Shown here: piece by piece, positions 25,401 to 37,487 of the stretch
How the letters are laid out: every line of letters starts with the position of its first letter
Position numbering within the stretch: position 1 is the stretch's first letter
Assembly (NCBI GenBank): GCA_030998225.1
Contig: JAPYXD010000704.1
Location: forward strand, 1,612,001 to 1,676,000
Origin: Diplolepis rosae
Taxonomy: Eukaryota > Arthropoda > Insecta > Hymenoptera > Diplolepididae
Length of the DNA: 64,000 nucleotides
Direction: 5' to 3'
Made by a program: the position numbers and the translations under genes
The notes under the pieces: model-generated
The model's database searches: none
Told to the model about the DNA's origin: nothing
What the model saw: only the letters and a program-made list of their open reading frames with translations

Positions 25401-28400
25401 TTCAACTAGGTAAGGAATGGGGCAAGCCATCAGTGGTTTGCGAAGGGAACAAGTGTTGGAGCAAACACTAGTGGCATAAAACTGACTGCCGATATGGTAC
25501 GAGACATTTCCAAAACTCATGTAATAAATTATCTTCGTAGACGGTCGAAAAAAACTATGACGTCCTCCTATTCTTTAAAGTTTTAAATCTCCAGCTGATA
25601 GAGAAAACCTTTACGAAGCGAAAGAATCGTATTAAAAAGTTCGCGTCGAATGGGAAGTTGGTTTTTTATTAAAAAAAAAATATATAATTTTCTGGAATTT
25701 GGGGTCTATTTGAACACTCAATTGCTCCGAGCTAAACGGCATTTCTGATTCGTACTCTAGCAGGGATGATAAAGCAAAGTTTCAACTTCATATTGCAGAA
25801 AAGTATGTCATGTAAATGTGCATAGAACTTGAGATTTTGCTCTTTTTGCAGTTGCATAAATTCGTCTAACTTGCCAGAAATCAAATTTTCTGAATGCCAG
25901 ATATGAGACGAAAATCGTCTCACAACTTCTGTCGGACCGCTTGAAGTCGAACTCAAAAGCAGGTAGCAGAACATGACAATGGAAGCAATAAACTGTACGC
26001 GTGGCGTACTCCTAATTGAAAATTAATATTATCCCTCATTAGCCCATGAGATTGAAAATCGTTAAGTTTTCTTGCAAAACACATAATATGAGTGTCATGC
26101 ATGAAATCATAAATATTTGAGAAAATCATGCGTCACTTGCATTCAGAAATATGGTTTTTCCATTAGAATTTCCGAATATGCATTACTCGATTATTCGAAA
26201 TACTTCCAAACGAGTAACTTTTTGAGATTGAGTTACTTTTCCGAAAAGAGTAACATTTCAAACATATTTAACTAGGTAAGGAATGGGGCAAGCCATCAGT
26301 GGTTTGCGAAGGGAACAAGTGTTGGAGCAAACACTAGTGGCATAAAACTGACTGCCGATATGGTACGAGACATTTCCAAAACTCATGTAATAAATTGACT
26401 TCGTAGACGGTCGAAAAAAACTATGACGTCCTCCTATTCTTTAAAGTTTTAAATCTCCAGCTGATAGAGAAAACCTTTACGAAGCGAAAGAATCGTATTA
26501 AAAAGTTCGCGTCGAATGGGAAGTTGGTTTTTTATTAAAAAAAAAAATATATAATTTTCTGGAATTTGGGGTCTATTTGAACACTCAATTGCTCCGAGCT
26601 AAACGGCATTTCTGATTCGTACTTTAGCAGGGATGATAAAGCAAAGTTTCAACTTCATATTGCAGAAAAGTATGTCATGTAAATGTGCATAGAACGTGAG
26701 ATTTTGCTCTTTTTGCAGTTGCATAAATTCGTCTAACTTGCCAGAAATCAAATTTTCTGAATGCCAGATATGAGACGAAAATCGTCTCACAACTTCTGTC
26801 GGACCGCTTGAAGTCGAACTCAAAAGCAGGTAGCAGAACATGACAATGGAAGCAATAAACTGTACGCGTGGCGTACTCCTAATTGAAAATTAATATTATC
26901 CCTCATTAGCCCATGAGATTGAAAATCGTTAAGTTTTCTTGCAAAACACATAATATGAGTGTCATGCATGAAATCATAAATATTTGAGAAAATCATGCGT
27001 CACTTGCATTCAGAAATATGGTTTTTCCATTAGAATTTCCGAATATGCATTACTCGATTATTCGAAATACTTCCAAACGAGTAACTTTTTGAGATTGAGT
27101 TACTCTTCCGAAAAGAGTAACATTTCAAACTTATTCAACTAGGTAAGGAATGGGGCAAGCCATCAGTGGTTTGCGAAGGGAACAAGTGTTGGAGCAAACA
27201 CTAGTGGCATAAAACTGACTGCCGATATGGTACGAGACATTTCCAAAACTCATGTAATAAATTGACTTCGTAGACGGTCGAAGAAAACTATGACGTCCTC
27301 CTATTCTTTAAAGTTTTAAATCTCCAGCTGATAGAGAAAACCTTTACGAAGCGAAAGAATCGTATTAAAAAGTTCGCGTCGAATGGGAAGTTGGTTTTTT
27401 ATTAAAAAAAAAAATATATAATTTTCTGGAATTTGGGGTCTATTTGAACACTCAATTGCTCCGAGCTAAACGGCATTTCTGATTCGTACTCTAGCAGGGA
27501 TGATAAAGCAAAGTTTCAACTTCATATTGCAGAAAAGTATGTCATGTAAATGTGCATAGAACTTGAGATTTTGCTCTTTTTGCAGTTGCATAAATTCGTC
27601 TAACTTGCAAGAAATCAAATTTTCTGAATGCCAGATATGAGACGAAAATCGTCTCACAACTTCTGTCGGACCGCTTGAAGTCGAACTCAAAAGCAGGTAG
27701 CAGAACATGACAATGGAAGCAATAAACTGTACGCGTGGCGTACTCCTAATTGAAAATTAATATTATCCCTCATTAGCCCATGAGATTGAAAATCGTTAAG
27801 TTTTCTTGCAAAACACATAATATGAGTGTCATGCATGAAATCATAAATATTTGAGAAAATCATGCGTCACTTGCACATTCAGAAATATGGTTTTTCCATT
27901 AGAATTTCCGAATATGCATTACTCGATTATTCGAAATACTTCCAAACGAGTAACTTTTTGAGATTGAGTTACTTTTCCGAAAAGAGTAACATTTCAAACT
28001 TATTCAACTAGGTAAGGAATGGGGCAAGCCATCAGTGGTTTGCGAAGGGAACAAGTGTTGGAGCAAACACTAGTGGCATAAAACTGACTGCCGATATGGT
28101 ACGAGACATTTCCAAAACTCATGTAATAAATTGACTTCGTAGACGGTCGAAAAAAACTATGACGTCCTCCTATTCTTTAAAGTTTTAAATCTCCAGCTGA
28201 TAGAGAAAACCTTTACGAAGCGAAAGAATCGTATTAAAAAGTTCGCGTCGAATGGGAAGTTGGTTTTTTATTAAAAAAAAATATATAATTTTCTGGAATT
28301 TGGGGTCTATTTGAACACTCAATTGCTCCGAGCTAAACGGCATTTCTGATTCGTACTCTAGCAGGGATGATAAAGCAAAGTTTCAACTTCATATTGCAGA

Positions 28401-29097
28401 AAAGTATGTCATGTAAATGTGCATAGAACTTGAGATTTTGCTCTTTTTGCAGTTGCATAAATTCGTCTAACTTGCCAGAAATCAAATTTTCTGAATGCCA
28501 GATATGAGACGAAAATCGTCTCACAACTTCTGTCGGACCGCTTGAAGTCGAACTCAAAAGCAGGTAGCAGAACATGACAATGGAAGCAATAAACTGTACG
28601 CGTGGCGTACTCCTAATTGAAGATTAATATTATCCCTCATTAGCCCATAAGATTGAAAATCGTTAAGTTTTCTTGCAAAACACATAATATGAGTGTCATG
28701 CATGAAATCATAAATATTTGAGAAAATCATGCGTCACTTGCATTCAGAAATATGGTTTTTCCATTAGAATTTCCGAATATGCATTACTCGATTATTCGAA
28801 ATACTTCCAAACGAGTAACTTTTTGAGATTGAGTTACTTTTCCGAAAAGAGTAACATTTCAAACTTATTCAACTAGGTAAGGAATGGGGCAAGCCATCAG
28901 TGGTTTGCGAAGGGAACAAGTGTTGGAGCAAACACTAGTGGCATAAAACTGACTGCCGATATGGTACGAGACATTTCCAAAACTCATGTAATAAATTGAC
29001 TTCGTAGACGGTCGAAAAAAACTATGACGTCCTCCTATTCTTTAAAGTTTTAAATCTCCAGCTGATAGAGAAAACCTTTACGAAGCGAAAGAATCGT
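22443..29097 (-). repeat. FB1 left arm: array of 866-bp units
   Basis: About 7.7 units with a spacing of 866-867 bp (an internal frame recurs at 23133, 24000, 24866, 25732, 26599, 27466 and 28333). Inner units are nearly identical and differ mainly in the length of an A-run and single bases. The outermost unit (22443 to about 23110) is clearly more diverged, with different sequence around 22690-22830. This gradient suggests that inner units are homogenised by unequal exchange or gene conversion. Each unit contains the self-complementary GAGACGAAAATCGTCTC and a GAGTTACTTTTCCGAAAAGA hairpin-like stretch. Confidence 0.9.
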
Positions 29098-32000
29098 TCT
29101 TGTTCCCTTCGCAAACCACTGATGGCTTGCCCCATTCCTTACCTAGTTGAATAAGTTTGAAATGTTACTCTTTTCGGAAAAGTAACTCAATCTCAAAAAG
29201 TTACTCGTTTGGAAGTATTTCGAATAATCGAGTAATGCATATTCGGAAATTCTAATGGAAAAACCATATTTCTGAATGCAAGTGACGCATGATTTTCTCA
29301 AATATTTATGATTTCATGCATGACACTCATATTATGTGTTTTGCAAGAAAACTTAACGATTTTCAATCTCATGGGCTAATGAGGGATAATATTAATTTTC
29401 AATTAGGAGTACGCCACGCGTACAGTTTATTGCTTCCATTGTCATGTTCTGCTACCTGCTTTTGAGTTCGACTTCAAGCGGTCCGACAGAAGTTGTGAGA
29501 CGATTTTCGTCTCATATCTGGCATTCAGAAAATTTGATTTCTGGCAAGTTAGACGAATTTATGCAACTGCAAAAAGAGCAAAATCTCAAGTTCTATGCAC
29601 ATTTACATGACATACTTTTCTGCAATATGAAGTTGAAACTTTGCTTTATCATCCCTGCTAAAGTACGAATCAGAAATGCCGTTTAGCTCGGAGCAATTGA
29701 GTGTTCAAATAGACCCCAAATTCCAGAAAATTATATATTTTTTTTTTAAAAAAAAAAACCAACTTCCCATTCGACGCGAACTTTTTAATACGATTCTTTC
29801 GCTTCGTAAAGGTTTTCTCTATCAGCTGGAGATTTAAAACTTTAAAGAATAGGAGGACGTCATAGTTTTCTTCGACCGTCTACGAAGTCAATTTATTACA
29901 TGAGTTTTGGAAATGTCTCGTACCATATCGGCAGTCAGTTTTATGCCACTAGTGTTTGCTCCAACACTTGTTCCCTTCGCAAACCACTGATGGCTTGCCC
30001 CATTCCTTACCTAGTTGAATAAGTTTGAAATGTTACTCTTTTCGGAAAAGTAACTCAATCTCAAAAAGTTACTCGTTTGGAAGTATTTCGAATAATCGAG
30101 TAATGCATATTCGGAAATTCTAATGGAAAAACCATATTTCTGAATGCAAGTGACGCATGATTTTCTCAAATATTTATGATTTCATGCATGACACTCATAT
30201 TATGTGTTTTGCAAGAAAACTTAACAATTTTCAATCTCATGGGCTAATGAGGGATAATATTAATTTTCAATTAGGAGTACGCCACGCGTACAGTTTATTG
30301 CTTCCATTGTCATGTTCTGCTACCTGCTTTTGAGTTCGACTTCAAGCGGTCCGACAGAAGTTGTGAGACGATTTTCGTCTCATATCTGGCATTCAGAAAA
30401 TTTGATTTCTGGCAAGTTAGACGAATTTATGCAACTGCAAAAAGAGCAAAATCTCAAGTTCTATGCACATTTACATGACATACTTTTCTGCAATATGAAG
30501 TTGAAACTTTGCTTTATCATCCCTGCTAGAGTACGAATCAGAAATGCCGTTTAGCTCGGAGCAATTGAGTGTTCAAATAGACCCCAAATTCCAGAAAATT
30601 ATATATTTTTTTTAATAAAAAACCAACTTCCCATTCGACGCGAACTTTTTAATACGATTCTTTCGCTTCGTAAAGGTTTTTTCTATCAGCTAGAGATTTA
30701 AAACTTTAAAGAAGAGGAGGACGTCATTGTTTTTTTCGACCGTCTACGAAGTCAATTTATTACATGAGTTTTGGAAATGTCTCGTATCATATCGGCAGTC
30801 AGTTTTATGCCACTAGTGTTTGCTCCAACACTTGTTCCCTTCGCAAACCACTGATGGCTTGCCCCATTCCTTACCTAGTTGAATAAGTTTGAAATATTAC
30901 TCTTTTCGGAAAAGTAACTCAATCTCAAAAAGTTACTCGTTTGGAAGTATTTCGAATAATCGAGTAATGCATATTCGGAAATTCTAATGGAAAAACCATA
31001 TTTCTGAATGCAAGTGACGCATGATTTTCTCAAATATTTATGATTTCATGCATGACACTCATATTATGTGTTTTGCAAGAAAACTTAACAATTTTCAATC
31101 TCATGGGCTAATGAGGGATAATATTAATTTTCAATTAGGAGTACGCCACGCGTACAGTTTATTGCTTCCATTGTCATGTTCTGCTACCTGCTTTTGAGTT
31201 CGACTTCAAGCGGTCCGACAGAAGTTGTGAGACGATTTTCGTCTCATATCTGGCATTCAGAAAATTTGATTTCTGGCAAGTTAGACGAATTTATGCAACT
31301 GCAAAAAGAGCAAAATCTCAAGTTCTATGCACATTTACATGACATACTTTTCTGCAATATGAAGTTGAAACTTTGCTTTATCATCCCTGCTAGAGTACGA
31401 ATCAGAAATGCCGTTTAGCTCGGAGCAATTGAGTGTTCAAATAGACCCCAAATTCCAGAAAATTATATATTTTTTTTTTAATAAAAAACCAACTTCCCAT
31501 TCGACGCGAACTTTTTAATACGATTCTTTCGCTTCGTAAAGGTTTTTTCTATCAGCTAGAGATTTAAAACTTTAAAGAAGAGGAGGACGTCATTGTTTTT
31601 TTCGACCGTCTACGAAGTCAATTTATTACATGAGTTTTGGAAATGTCTCGTATCATATCGGCAGTCAGTTTTATGCCACTAGTGTTTGCTCCAACACTTG
31701 TTCCCTTCGCAAACCACTGATGGCTTGCCCCATTCCTTACCTAGTTGAATAAGTTTGAAATATTACTCTTTTCGGAAAAGTAACTCAATCTCAAAAAGTT
31801 ACTCGTTTGGAAGTATTTCGAATAATCGAGTAATGCATATTCGGAAATTCTAATGGAAAAACCATATTTCTGAATGCAAGTGACGCATGATTTTCTCAAA
31901 TATTTATGATTTCATGCATGACACTCATATTATGTGTTTTGCAAGAAAACTTAACAATTTTCAATCTCATGGGCTAATGAGGGATAATATTAATTTTCAA

Positions 32001-32284
32001 TTAGGAGTACGCCACGCGTACAGTTTATTGCTTCCATTGTCATGTTCTGCTACCTGCTTTTGAGTTCGACTTCAAGCGGTCCGACAGAAGTTGTGAGACG
32101 ATTTTCGTCTCATATCTGGCATTCAGAAAATTTGATTTCTGGCAAGTTAGACGAATTTATGCAACTGCAAAAAGAGCAAAATCTCAAGTTCTATGCACAT
32201 TTACATGACATACTTTTCTGCAATATGAAGTTGAAACTTTGCTTTATCATCCCTGCTAGAGTACGAATCAGAAATGCCGTTTAG
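23133..32284. other. Repeated 80-codon frame in FB1 units
   Basis: Eleven units carry an 80-codon frame, minus strand in the left arm and plus strand in the right. It begins MFCYL and ends RIRNAV. The few differences between units (Cys/Gly, Lys/Arg, Leu/Pro, Lys/Thr, Ile/Met) all change the residue. That is what unselected frames in a homogenised array would show. I see no domain, signal peptide or promoter. I report it because its intactness in all full units is conspicuous, but I do not believe it is an established gene. Confidence 0.35.
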
Positions 32285-32975
32285 CTCGGAGCAATTGAGT
32301 GTTCAAATAGACCCCAAATTCCAGAAAATTATATATTTTTTTTTTTAATAAAAAACCAACTTCCCATTCGACGCGAACTTTTTAATACGATTCTTTCGCT
32401 TCGTAAAGGTTTTTTCTATCAGCTAGAGATTTAAAACTTTAAAGAAGAGGAGGACGTCATTGTTTTTTTCGACCGTCTACGAAGTCAATTTATTACATGA
32501 GTTTTGGAAATGTCTCGTATCATATCGGCAGTCAGTTTTATGCCACTAGTGTTTGCTCCAACACTTGTTCCCTTCGCAAACCACTGATGGCTTGCCCCAT
32601 TCCTTACCTAGTTGAATAAGTTTGAAATGTTACTCTTTTCGGAAAAGTAACTCAATCTCAAAAAGTTACTCGTTTAGAAGTATTTCGAATAATCGAGTAA
32701 TGCATATTCGGAAATTCTAATGGAAAAACCATATTTCTGAATGCAAGTGACGCATGATTTTCTCAAATATTTATGATTTCATGCATGACACTCATATTAT
32801 GTGTTTTGTAAGAAAACTTAACGATTTTCAATCTCATGGGCTAATGAGGGATAATATTAATTTTCAATTAGGAGTACGCCACGCGTACAGTTTATTGCTT
32901 CCATTGTCATGATCTACTACCTGCTTTTAGTTCGACTTCAAGCGGCCGACAGAAGTTGGGAGACGATTCGTCCTA
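29099..32975 (+). repeat. FB1 right arm: inverted array of 866-bp units
   Basis: About 4.5 units inverted relative to the left arm, with the internal frame at 29444, 30312, 31176 and 32042. The turn at 29097-29099 is abrupt. Left-arm sequence GAATCGT meets right-arm CTTGTTCCC without a unique spacer, so the predicted loop is about 190 bp of unpaired unit sequence. The unequal unit numbers in the arms suggest that they have changed length since insertion. Confidence 0.9.
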
Positions 32976-33429
32976 TAGCACATATGCACATATGCAATCT
33001 TCGCGGACTTCGCACATGTAGGGTTAAAATATAAGGTGTGTTTTTTGCGGTCATTTTTTTTTAACTCGAAGTTAATATATTGTCGCGTGTCCCAAGGGTT
33101 GCACGCGTGTAAGTGTTATCCCGAAGTTAGGTATCAAAGTCTTTTGATATATAGAGGTATTGTTTATTGCTCTTATTGTATTTTTTCGTTACCTGATCTA
33201 GGGATAAATTTCCGTCACTATGAGAATTTCTTTCTTAATTTCCCGTCTCACAATTCGTCACAAGTTTGGGTTTGAGACGTCTCAAACTTCTATATCATGA
33301 CATTCTTTCATTTTTTCGATGAAGTTCTAAGCTTCTTCATAAAAAGTATATAGGATCTTGGAAAAAAATTTGTCCTGTCCAAAAGTCGAGGACTGTCAAG
33401 TAAATTTCTCAGTAATTATTTTTTCCGTG

Positions 33430-34102
33430 TATGTTTCGAATATTGAAAACCTTTTAGACTTGATTTTAACCTTTATCTCCTACATTGATATTATTCTTAA
33501 TTTTTATTTGTAATTGAATTGTTATTTAAATAATTTTAAAGCTAAAAATTGAATATATAAATTATGCGATTACTCGATCTATAATATATGATATATTATA
33601 TATATATATATTTAATCATAAACAATTGAAATATTATTTAAATTATAATACATATTATGTGTTCACATAAAATTACTTTACATTCACAATCATATAATTT
33701 CTATAAATTGAGTATATATATTTTATATATATTATTATATCAATAAATTAGATATAATATGTAAAATTTATATTAATTATCGATAGTTATAATTATATAA
33801 TAATAATATAAACAATTCAAATTTTAAGAATTTGAAATCTTTCTGTGGAAAAAAAGACACTTTCGACTGCGCTGGGATTCGAACCCAGGTCTTTCAATTG
33901 ACGGTCGACTGCTATTTCAAACTCAACTAATTAATTTGAAGTATAAATAATATTTTTTTTTTATTTATGTAGTTTGATTTTTCTGGTTTTATTCGATTAG
34001 GGAATACAATTAAATTTGTAAATGTGGCTTGTACTTATAGTCATTTTATTATCACGATTGATAAATGCAACGATTATGATAAGCGTCATTCTCGTTCCTT
34101 AT
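33430..34102. other. Very AT-rich spacer with tRNA-like block
   Basis: TATATA-rich sequence (33540-33830) between the CACGG-ended MITE and the CACTG element. The only distinct feature is the tRNA-like segment on the minus strand at 33864-33936. No coding sequence. Confidence 0.5.
33864..33936 (-). pseudogene. tRNA-like sequence, GTC anticodon position
   Basis: On the minus strand the T-arm is perfect: CTGGG, loop TTCGAAT, CCCAG (plus positions 33872-33888), with a B-box of GGTTCGAATCC. A seven-base loop CCGTCAA upstream would place GTC (Asp) as anticodon, with a weak stem. An A-box-like TAGTTGAGTTTGA precedes it. The 5' acceptor strand does not pair with the 3' CGCAGTC. This is therefore a decayed tRNA or the head of a tRNA-derived SINE rather than a working tRNA gene. 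Confidence 0.55.
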
Positions 34103-34461
34103 CACTGAAAAAAATGGTTTTGGTGTTGTAGCTATAAATATATTGCTGAGTAAATATAGCTGAATTAGCAATACTTTTTAGGTTGAACAGTAAACTATAT
34201 ATCTGAGATAGATAAACCATTTATCTCTTGCAGACAGAAAATTTAGGAGACAAATCTGGCACTATTTGCTATATCGTCTAGCTGTAATGTCTAAATAACA
34301 TAGCAGTGAGAAAATTTGTATCCCACAGCTATACGGTTATAGCTACTGTGCCCAATCGTGCATGACGCATGTCACTCGCGTCCCCGAAGGCCCCAACAAG
34401 TTTCAAAATAGCATCGCCGGCCGGTATTTTCCACGTGGTGTAAGTGATAAAAGTTCAACCA

Positions 34462-35367
34462 ATGGAAAAGTCAAGCCCACTTTTCAAAATTGAGGACGTG
34501 TTGGAGGCCTGGAATCTCCAACAATATGTTAAAATTTTTCAGGGTAAGTAGGCGAATATTTTGAATGTTTTAAAAATTTTCGCTCTAAAGTTTCTTAGGG
34601 GCTTGCTGTATTAACCTGAAAATTTTCTTTTAACTTTTTTTTCGACATTCTCACGTCCGTACAAAATAAAAGATACAAAATTTAAAACTCTTAGAGTTAG
34701 ATTAAATAAAAGGTAATAAGGAACGTCTGTCTACATCTAAATGTTTTGAATTAAAAACAAATTTTTGGAAATTTTTTTTTGGAAATTGTAAACATGTGGC
34801 TGTAGACAGACGTTCTTTAGTACTTTTTATTTAATCTTGCTCCCACAGTTTTAACTTGATATCTTATTTCGTGTAGATATGAGAATAGCGAAAAAAGTAG
34901 AAAAAGTTATTTTGAGGTTAATAGAGCACGTCCTAGTCTCAGAAAGAAAATTTCAAAAAACGCCTCTAATTTCTAACCTCTAAACCTAAATTCCGAACTT
35001 TTTTAATATTTCAGCTGAAGACATTACTTTAGATTCACTAAGTGAATTAGTTGCACAATATGCACATGTTAATTATAAGGGTACCATGTGCAAACAGGAC
35101 TCGTGTGTTATAATAGGACCAGATGTAGATGGTGGACCTGAATTCGGTTTAGCGAAATCTTTCTTAATTAATCCTGAAGGTGATGTTTGTTTAGTCTATG
35201 ATATTCTGTTAAGTACTAATTTTTCTAGTCATTACCATGCATATGTTGTAACTAAAACTTTGCAAACTAAAGCTATTCTCATCAATGATTTAATGGACTA
35301 TCTTCCTGTATTGTACTGTAAAGGATTTGATGACAATCATTATGTAACCTTGCATCATTCATTATAA
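34462..35367 (+). CDS. Two-exon SAM-domain-like transposon protein
   Basis: Exon 1 is 34462-34543 and exon 2 is 35015-35367, split by a 471-bp intron with donor GTAAGTAGG and acceptor TTTAATATTTCAG, in phase 1. The product has 144 residues. Residues 10-43 (IEDVLEAWNLQQYVKIF, then AEDITLDSLSELVAQY) have the spacing and hydrophobic pattern of a sterile alpha motif, a helical protein or RNA interaction module. The C-terminal half is globular-looking, with HYHAYVV and DLMDYLP blocks. From memory this resembles the C-terminal part of other uncharacterised transposon-associated proteins, which I cannot verify. A polyadenylation signal AATAAA lies at 35447-35452. The intact frame and good splice sites argue for a real gene. 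A role in binding or regulating the element's own DNA or transposase is inference. Confidence 0.65.
34594..34947. repeat. Palindromic element in the SAM-gene intron
   Basis: The two halves are inverse complements around a centre near 34767. The clearest match is GGAACGTCTGTCTACA (left) with TGTAGACAGACGTTC (right). It continues outward through AAATAAAAGG/TTTTTATTT, CTTAGAGTTAGATTAAA-like and TTAACCTGAAAATTTTC-like blocks. It nearly fills the intron and was probably an insertion that created or enlarged it, leaving the splice sites outside. Confidence 0.7.
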
Positions 35368-36219
35368 TTTTAATGTTCAAATACTCAAATTAAGATGTTA
35401 AAATATTAAAAGAAATATTTTGTTATGTACAAAAAAATTTTATTAAAATAAAATATAATTTCTAACTACAGTTGTTTCTTTCTTTTTTAGGAACCACTGC
35501 TTCAAAATAAATAAATAAATAAATATAAATGTGTAAATATATATAAATATAATGTCCGGGAAGTTAGCACCGCCATTTTGTTTTTTCAAAAAAACAAAAT
35601 ACATATACATATTTGTCAATTTCAAAATTTGTTTAGACATACAATTTTCAAAAATGGGAATTGTGAAAAAACAAAAGTTGTGCTGAGTTGTGCTAGACGA
35701 GCACAATAAATCTCGCCCTCATCAATTATCTCTCAGACGTATCCTTCTCAAAAAATATTCTTCTCAAATATTTCTAAGAATAAGTCCTAATACATTTTAT
35801 TCTGAAATTTAAATTCATAAAACTATGGTACTTCAAAGTATTCGAATAATTTTTGTAAATCTCATTTTCAACAGTTCCAAGAGTCCTGTTGAGAGTTCTG
35901 TATTCAACTTAAATAGTTCTACAAATAAGTCTAAACACATTTTATCCTAAAATCGAAGTTTAAGAAACTAGGACACTTCAAAGTTTTCAAAAATCTCGGT
36001 TTTAAGATTTTCAAGAGTTCTGTTTAGAGTTCCCTATTCCAGAAATCTTTGATAAACTTCTCATTGGAAGTTTTTTCAACTCTAAAGTTTCTTCGATACT
36101 TTTTCTCGGCGAACTAAAGAAACATGTTTACCGACCGGGCTCAATTTGCCATTCAATATTCTATTATTAGACAAAAGGGGATTTTCAGGTTTTTGATGAC
36201 ATTGCCGACATCACTAGAC

Positions 36220-36679
36220 CTGGTGTGACCATAATTGATTTTCGAAAAGTAGGACAAAAAGGTTTTAAAAATGAGGACAAAGTAGGACATAAAAGTTTGA
36301 AAAAGAGGACAAAGTAAGACAGAAAAGTTTGAAAAAGAGGACAATATAGGACAGAAGAGTGACTATTTTATCAAATGTTATCAACGCTTAACATCTTATA
36401 TTTTTATTTTTGATCCTTGTTGCATTTTAATTAATGATCTATTGAGTTGAAAGATTATTTTTGAGTTGTTGAGACCTGCCAATTGACGAAGAAATCGTTA
36501 GATGCCATTGAATGATAAAATTTGGTACAAGAAAAAATCCAAAAGTTGATTAAAAAATAAAAAGTTATCTTTTGAAAATCCACACAAAAATCCGGAAAAA
36601 GTCGAAAATCCTGTAGGACAACTCACACAAGCACTAAAATGAGGGCATGTCCGGGAAAATCCGGACGGATGGTCACCCT
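36220..36679. mobile_element. Non-autonomous hAT-type element
   Basis: 460 bp with imperfect ends CTGGTGTGACCATA and, inverse, AGGGTGACCATCCGTCCGGA. Flanks are CACTAGAC (36212-36219) and AACTAGAC (36680-36687), an 8-bp duplication with one mismatch, as expected for hAT. Internal tandem words of the AAGAGGACAAAGTAGGACA type occur at 36250-36350. No transposase. Confidence 0.75.
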
Positions 36680-36974
36680 AACTAGACCATACATTGTGTG
36701 CATGCCAAATTTCAATCAACTTAAACAACATTTGTCCAACTTAGGACGATTCATATTTTATGTGCCACCAGCGTGCAAACTCGTTTTTTCGCTACAGTTA
36801 ACAGTAGCGCAATGTAGTATATTGCGCTACAGAGGAATGCAATGTAAAAATTGAACTGCGCATGCGCCTATAGCGTGGCAACGGAGCAAAATTTTCTTCT
36901 TCTTCGTACAGCGTTAGCACCTTACTGGCAAAGCCTTGAACATTTGAACTGCGCAGGACTAATCGCGCCTCGCG

Positions 36975-37487
36975 CAAGTGCGAATTGCCGAAGGTAATAA
37001 TACGGCAAAATATTGGCCCAATATCGGCAGCCAAGAGTCGGCCATTGTTATTGGGCCAGTGTCACTGTTTGCATCGGTCAAGTGCTGGGCCGATGACGGC
37101 GACCTTTGTCGAGTGTTTAAATTTACCGACCTTCAGCCGAAACTTGGCCCAGTGTCGGCCCGATACCAAGCCGCTTGTCACTTTCAGTATGGCATCCAGT
37201 TCTGAAAGTAGAAGAGCCAGAGTCAGGCTCATGGACGGCACGTTACTGGGCTATGTGTCACGTTTACGACGGCAAACCATTCTGGATGTGAAAAAATCAG
37301 AGTTCGGCACAGCATTGGCCCGCTGCTGTGCTGAAAACAAGTGCTGGCGGCCAGACTTTGGGCCAGCATTGGCCGCCAAGTGAATACCGGAGTTATCATT
37401 CCAGCAACGGCACGATATTGGCAGCCGATCTTCGGCAAATTTTTGGCGATGCTGGGCCAGTGTTGGGCCGTATCTAATTTCGCACTT
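36975..37487. mobile_element. GC-rich MITE with GGGCCAGTGTTGG words
   Basis: The ends are CAAGTGCGAATTG (36975) and the inverse of CAAGTGCGAAATT (ending 37487). The interior is unusually GC-rich for this window and repeats words such as TGGGCCAGTGTTGGGCC, ATTGGCCGCC and GATATTGGCAGCC on both strands. These words create several overlapping open frames on both strands, none of which resembles a protein. No clear target duplication was found. It shares style and the GTGCGAAATT end with other GC-rich MITEs here. Confidence 0.6.

Larger units (their letters stand above)
22117..33298. mobile_element. Giant foldback element FB1 (11.2 kb)
   Basis: The element starts ATGATATAGAAGTTTGAGAC and ends in the inverse of this. 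An 18-bp perfect palindrome, GTTTGAGACGTCTCAAAC, lies about 11 bp inside each end (22128-22145 and 33270-33287). The flanks are GACATTTTT (22108-22116) and GACATTCTT (33299-33307), a 9-bp duplication with one mismatch. The terminal inverted repeats run about 320 bp before entering the tandem arrays: 866-bp units in one orientation up to 29097, then in the opposite orientation. Long inverted repeats made of tandem units plus 9-bp duplications match Drosophila Foldback elements of the MULE superfamily. No transposase is encoded. Confidence 0.85.
20283..33429. mobile_element. CACGG-ended MITE carrying nested insertions
   Basis: The left end CACGGAAAAAATAAGTACTG (20283) and its inverse at the right (ending 33429) differ by few bases. 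The match continues through GAAATTTAC(A/T)TGACAG and CTCGACTTT. TA flanks both ends (20281-20282 and 33430-33431). After subtracting the 956-bp MITE (20985-21940) and the 11.2-kb foldback (22117-33298) with their target duplications, the host element is about 1.0 kb and non-coding. It was therefore present before both insertions. Confidence 0.75.
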
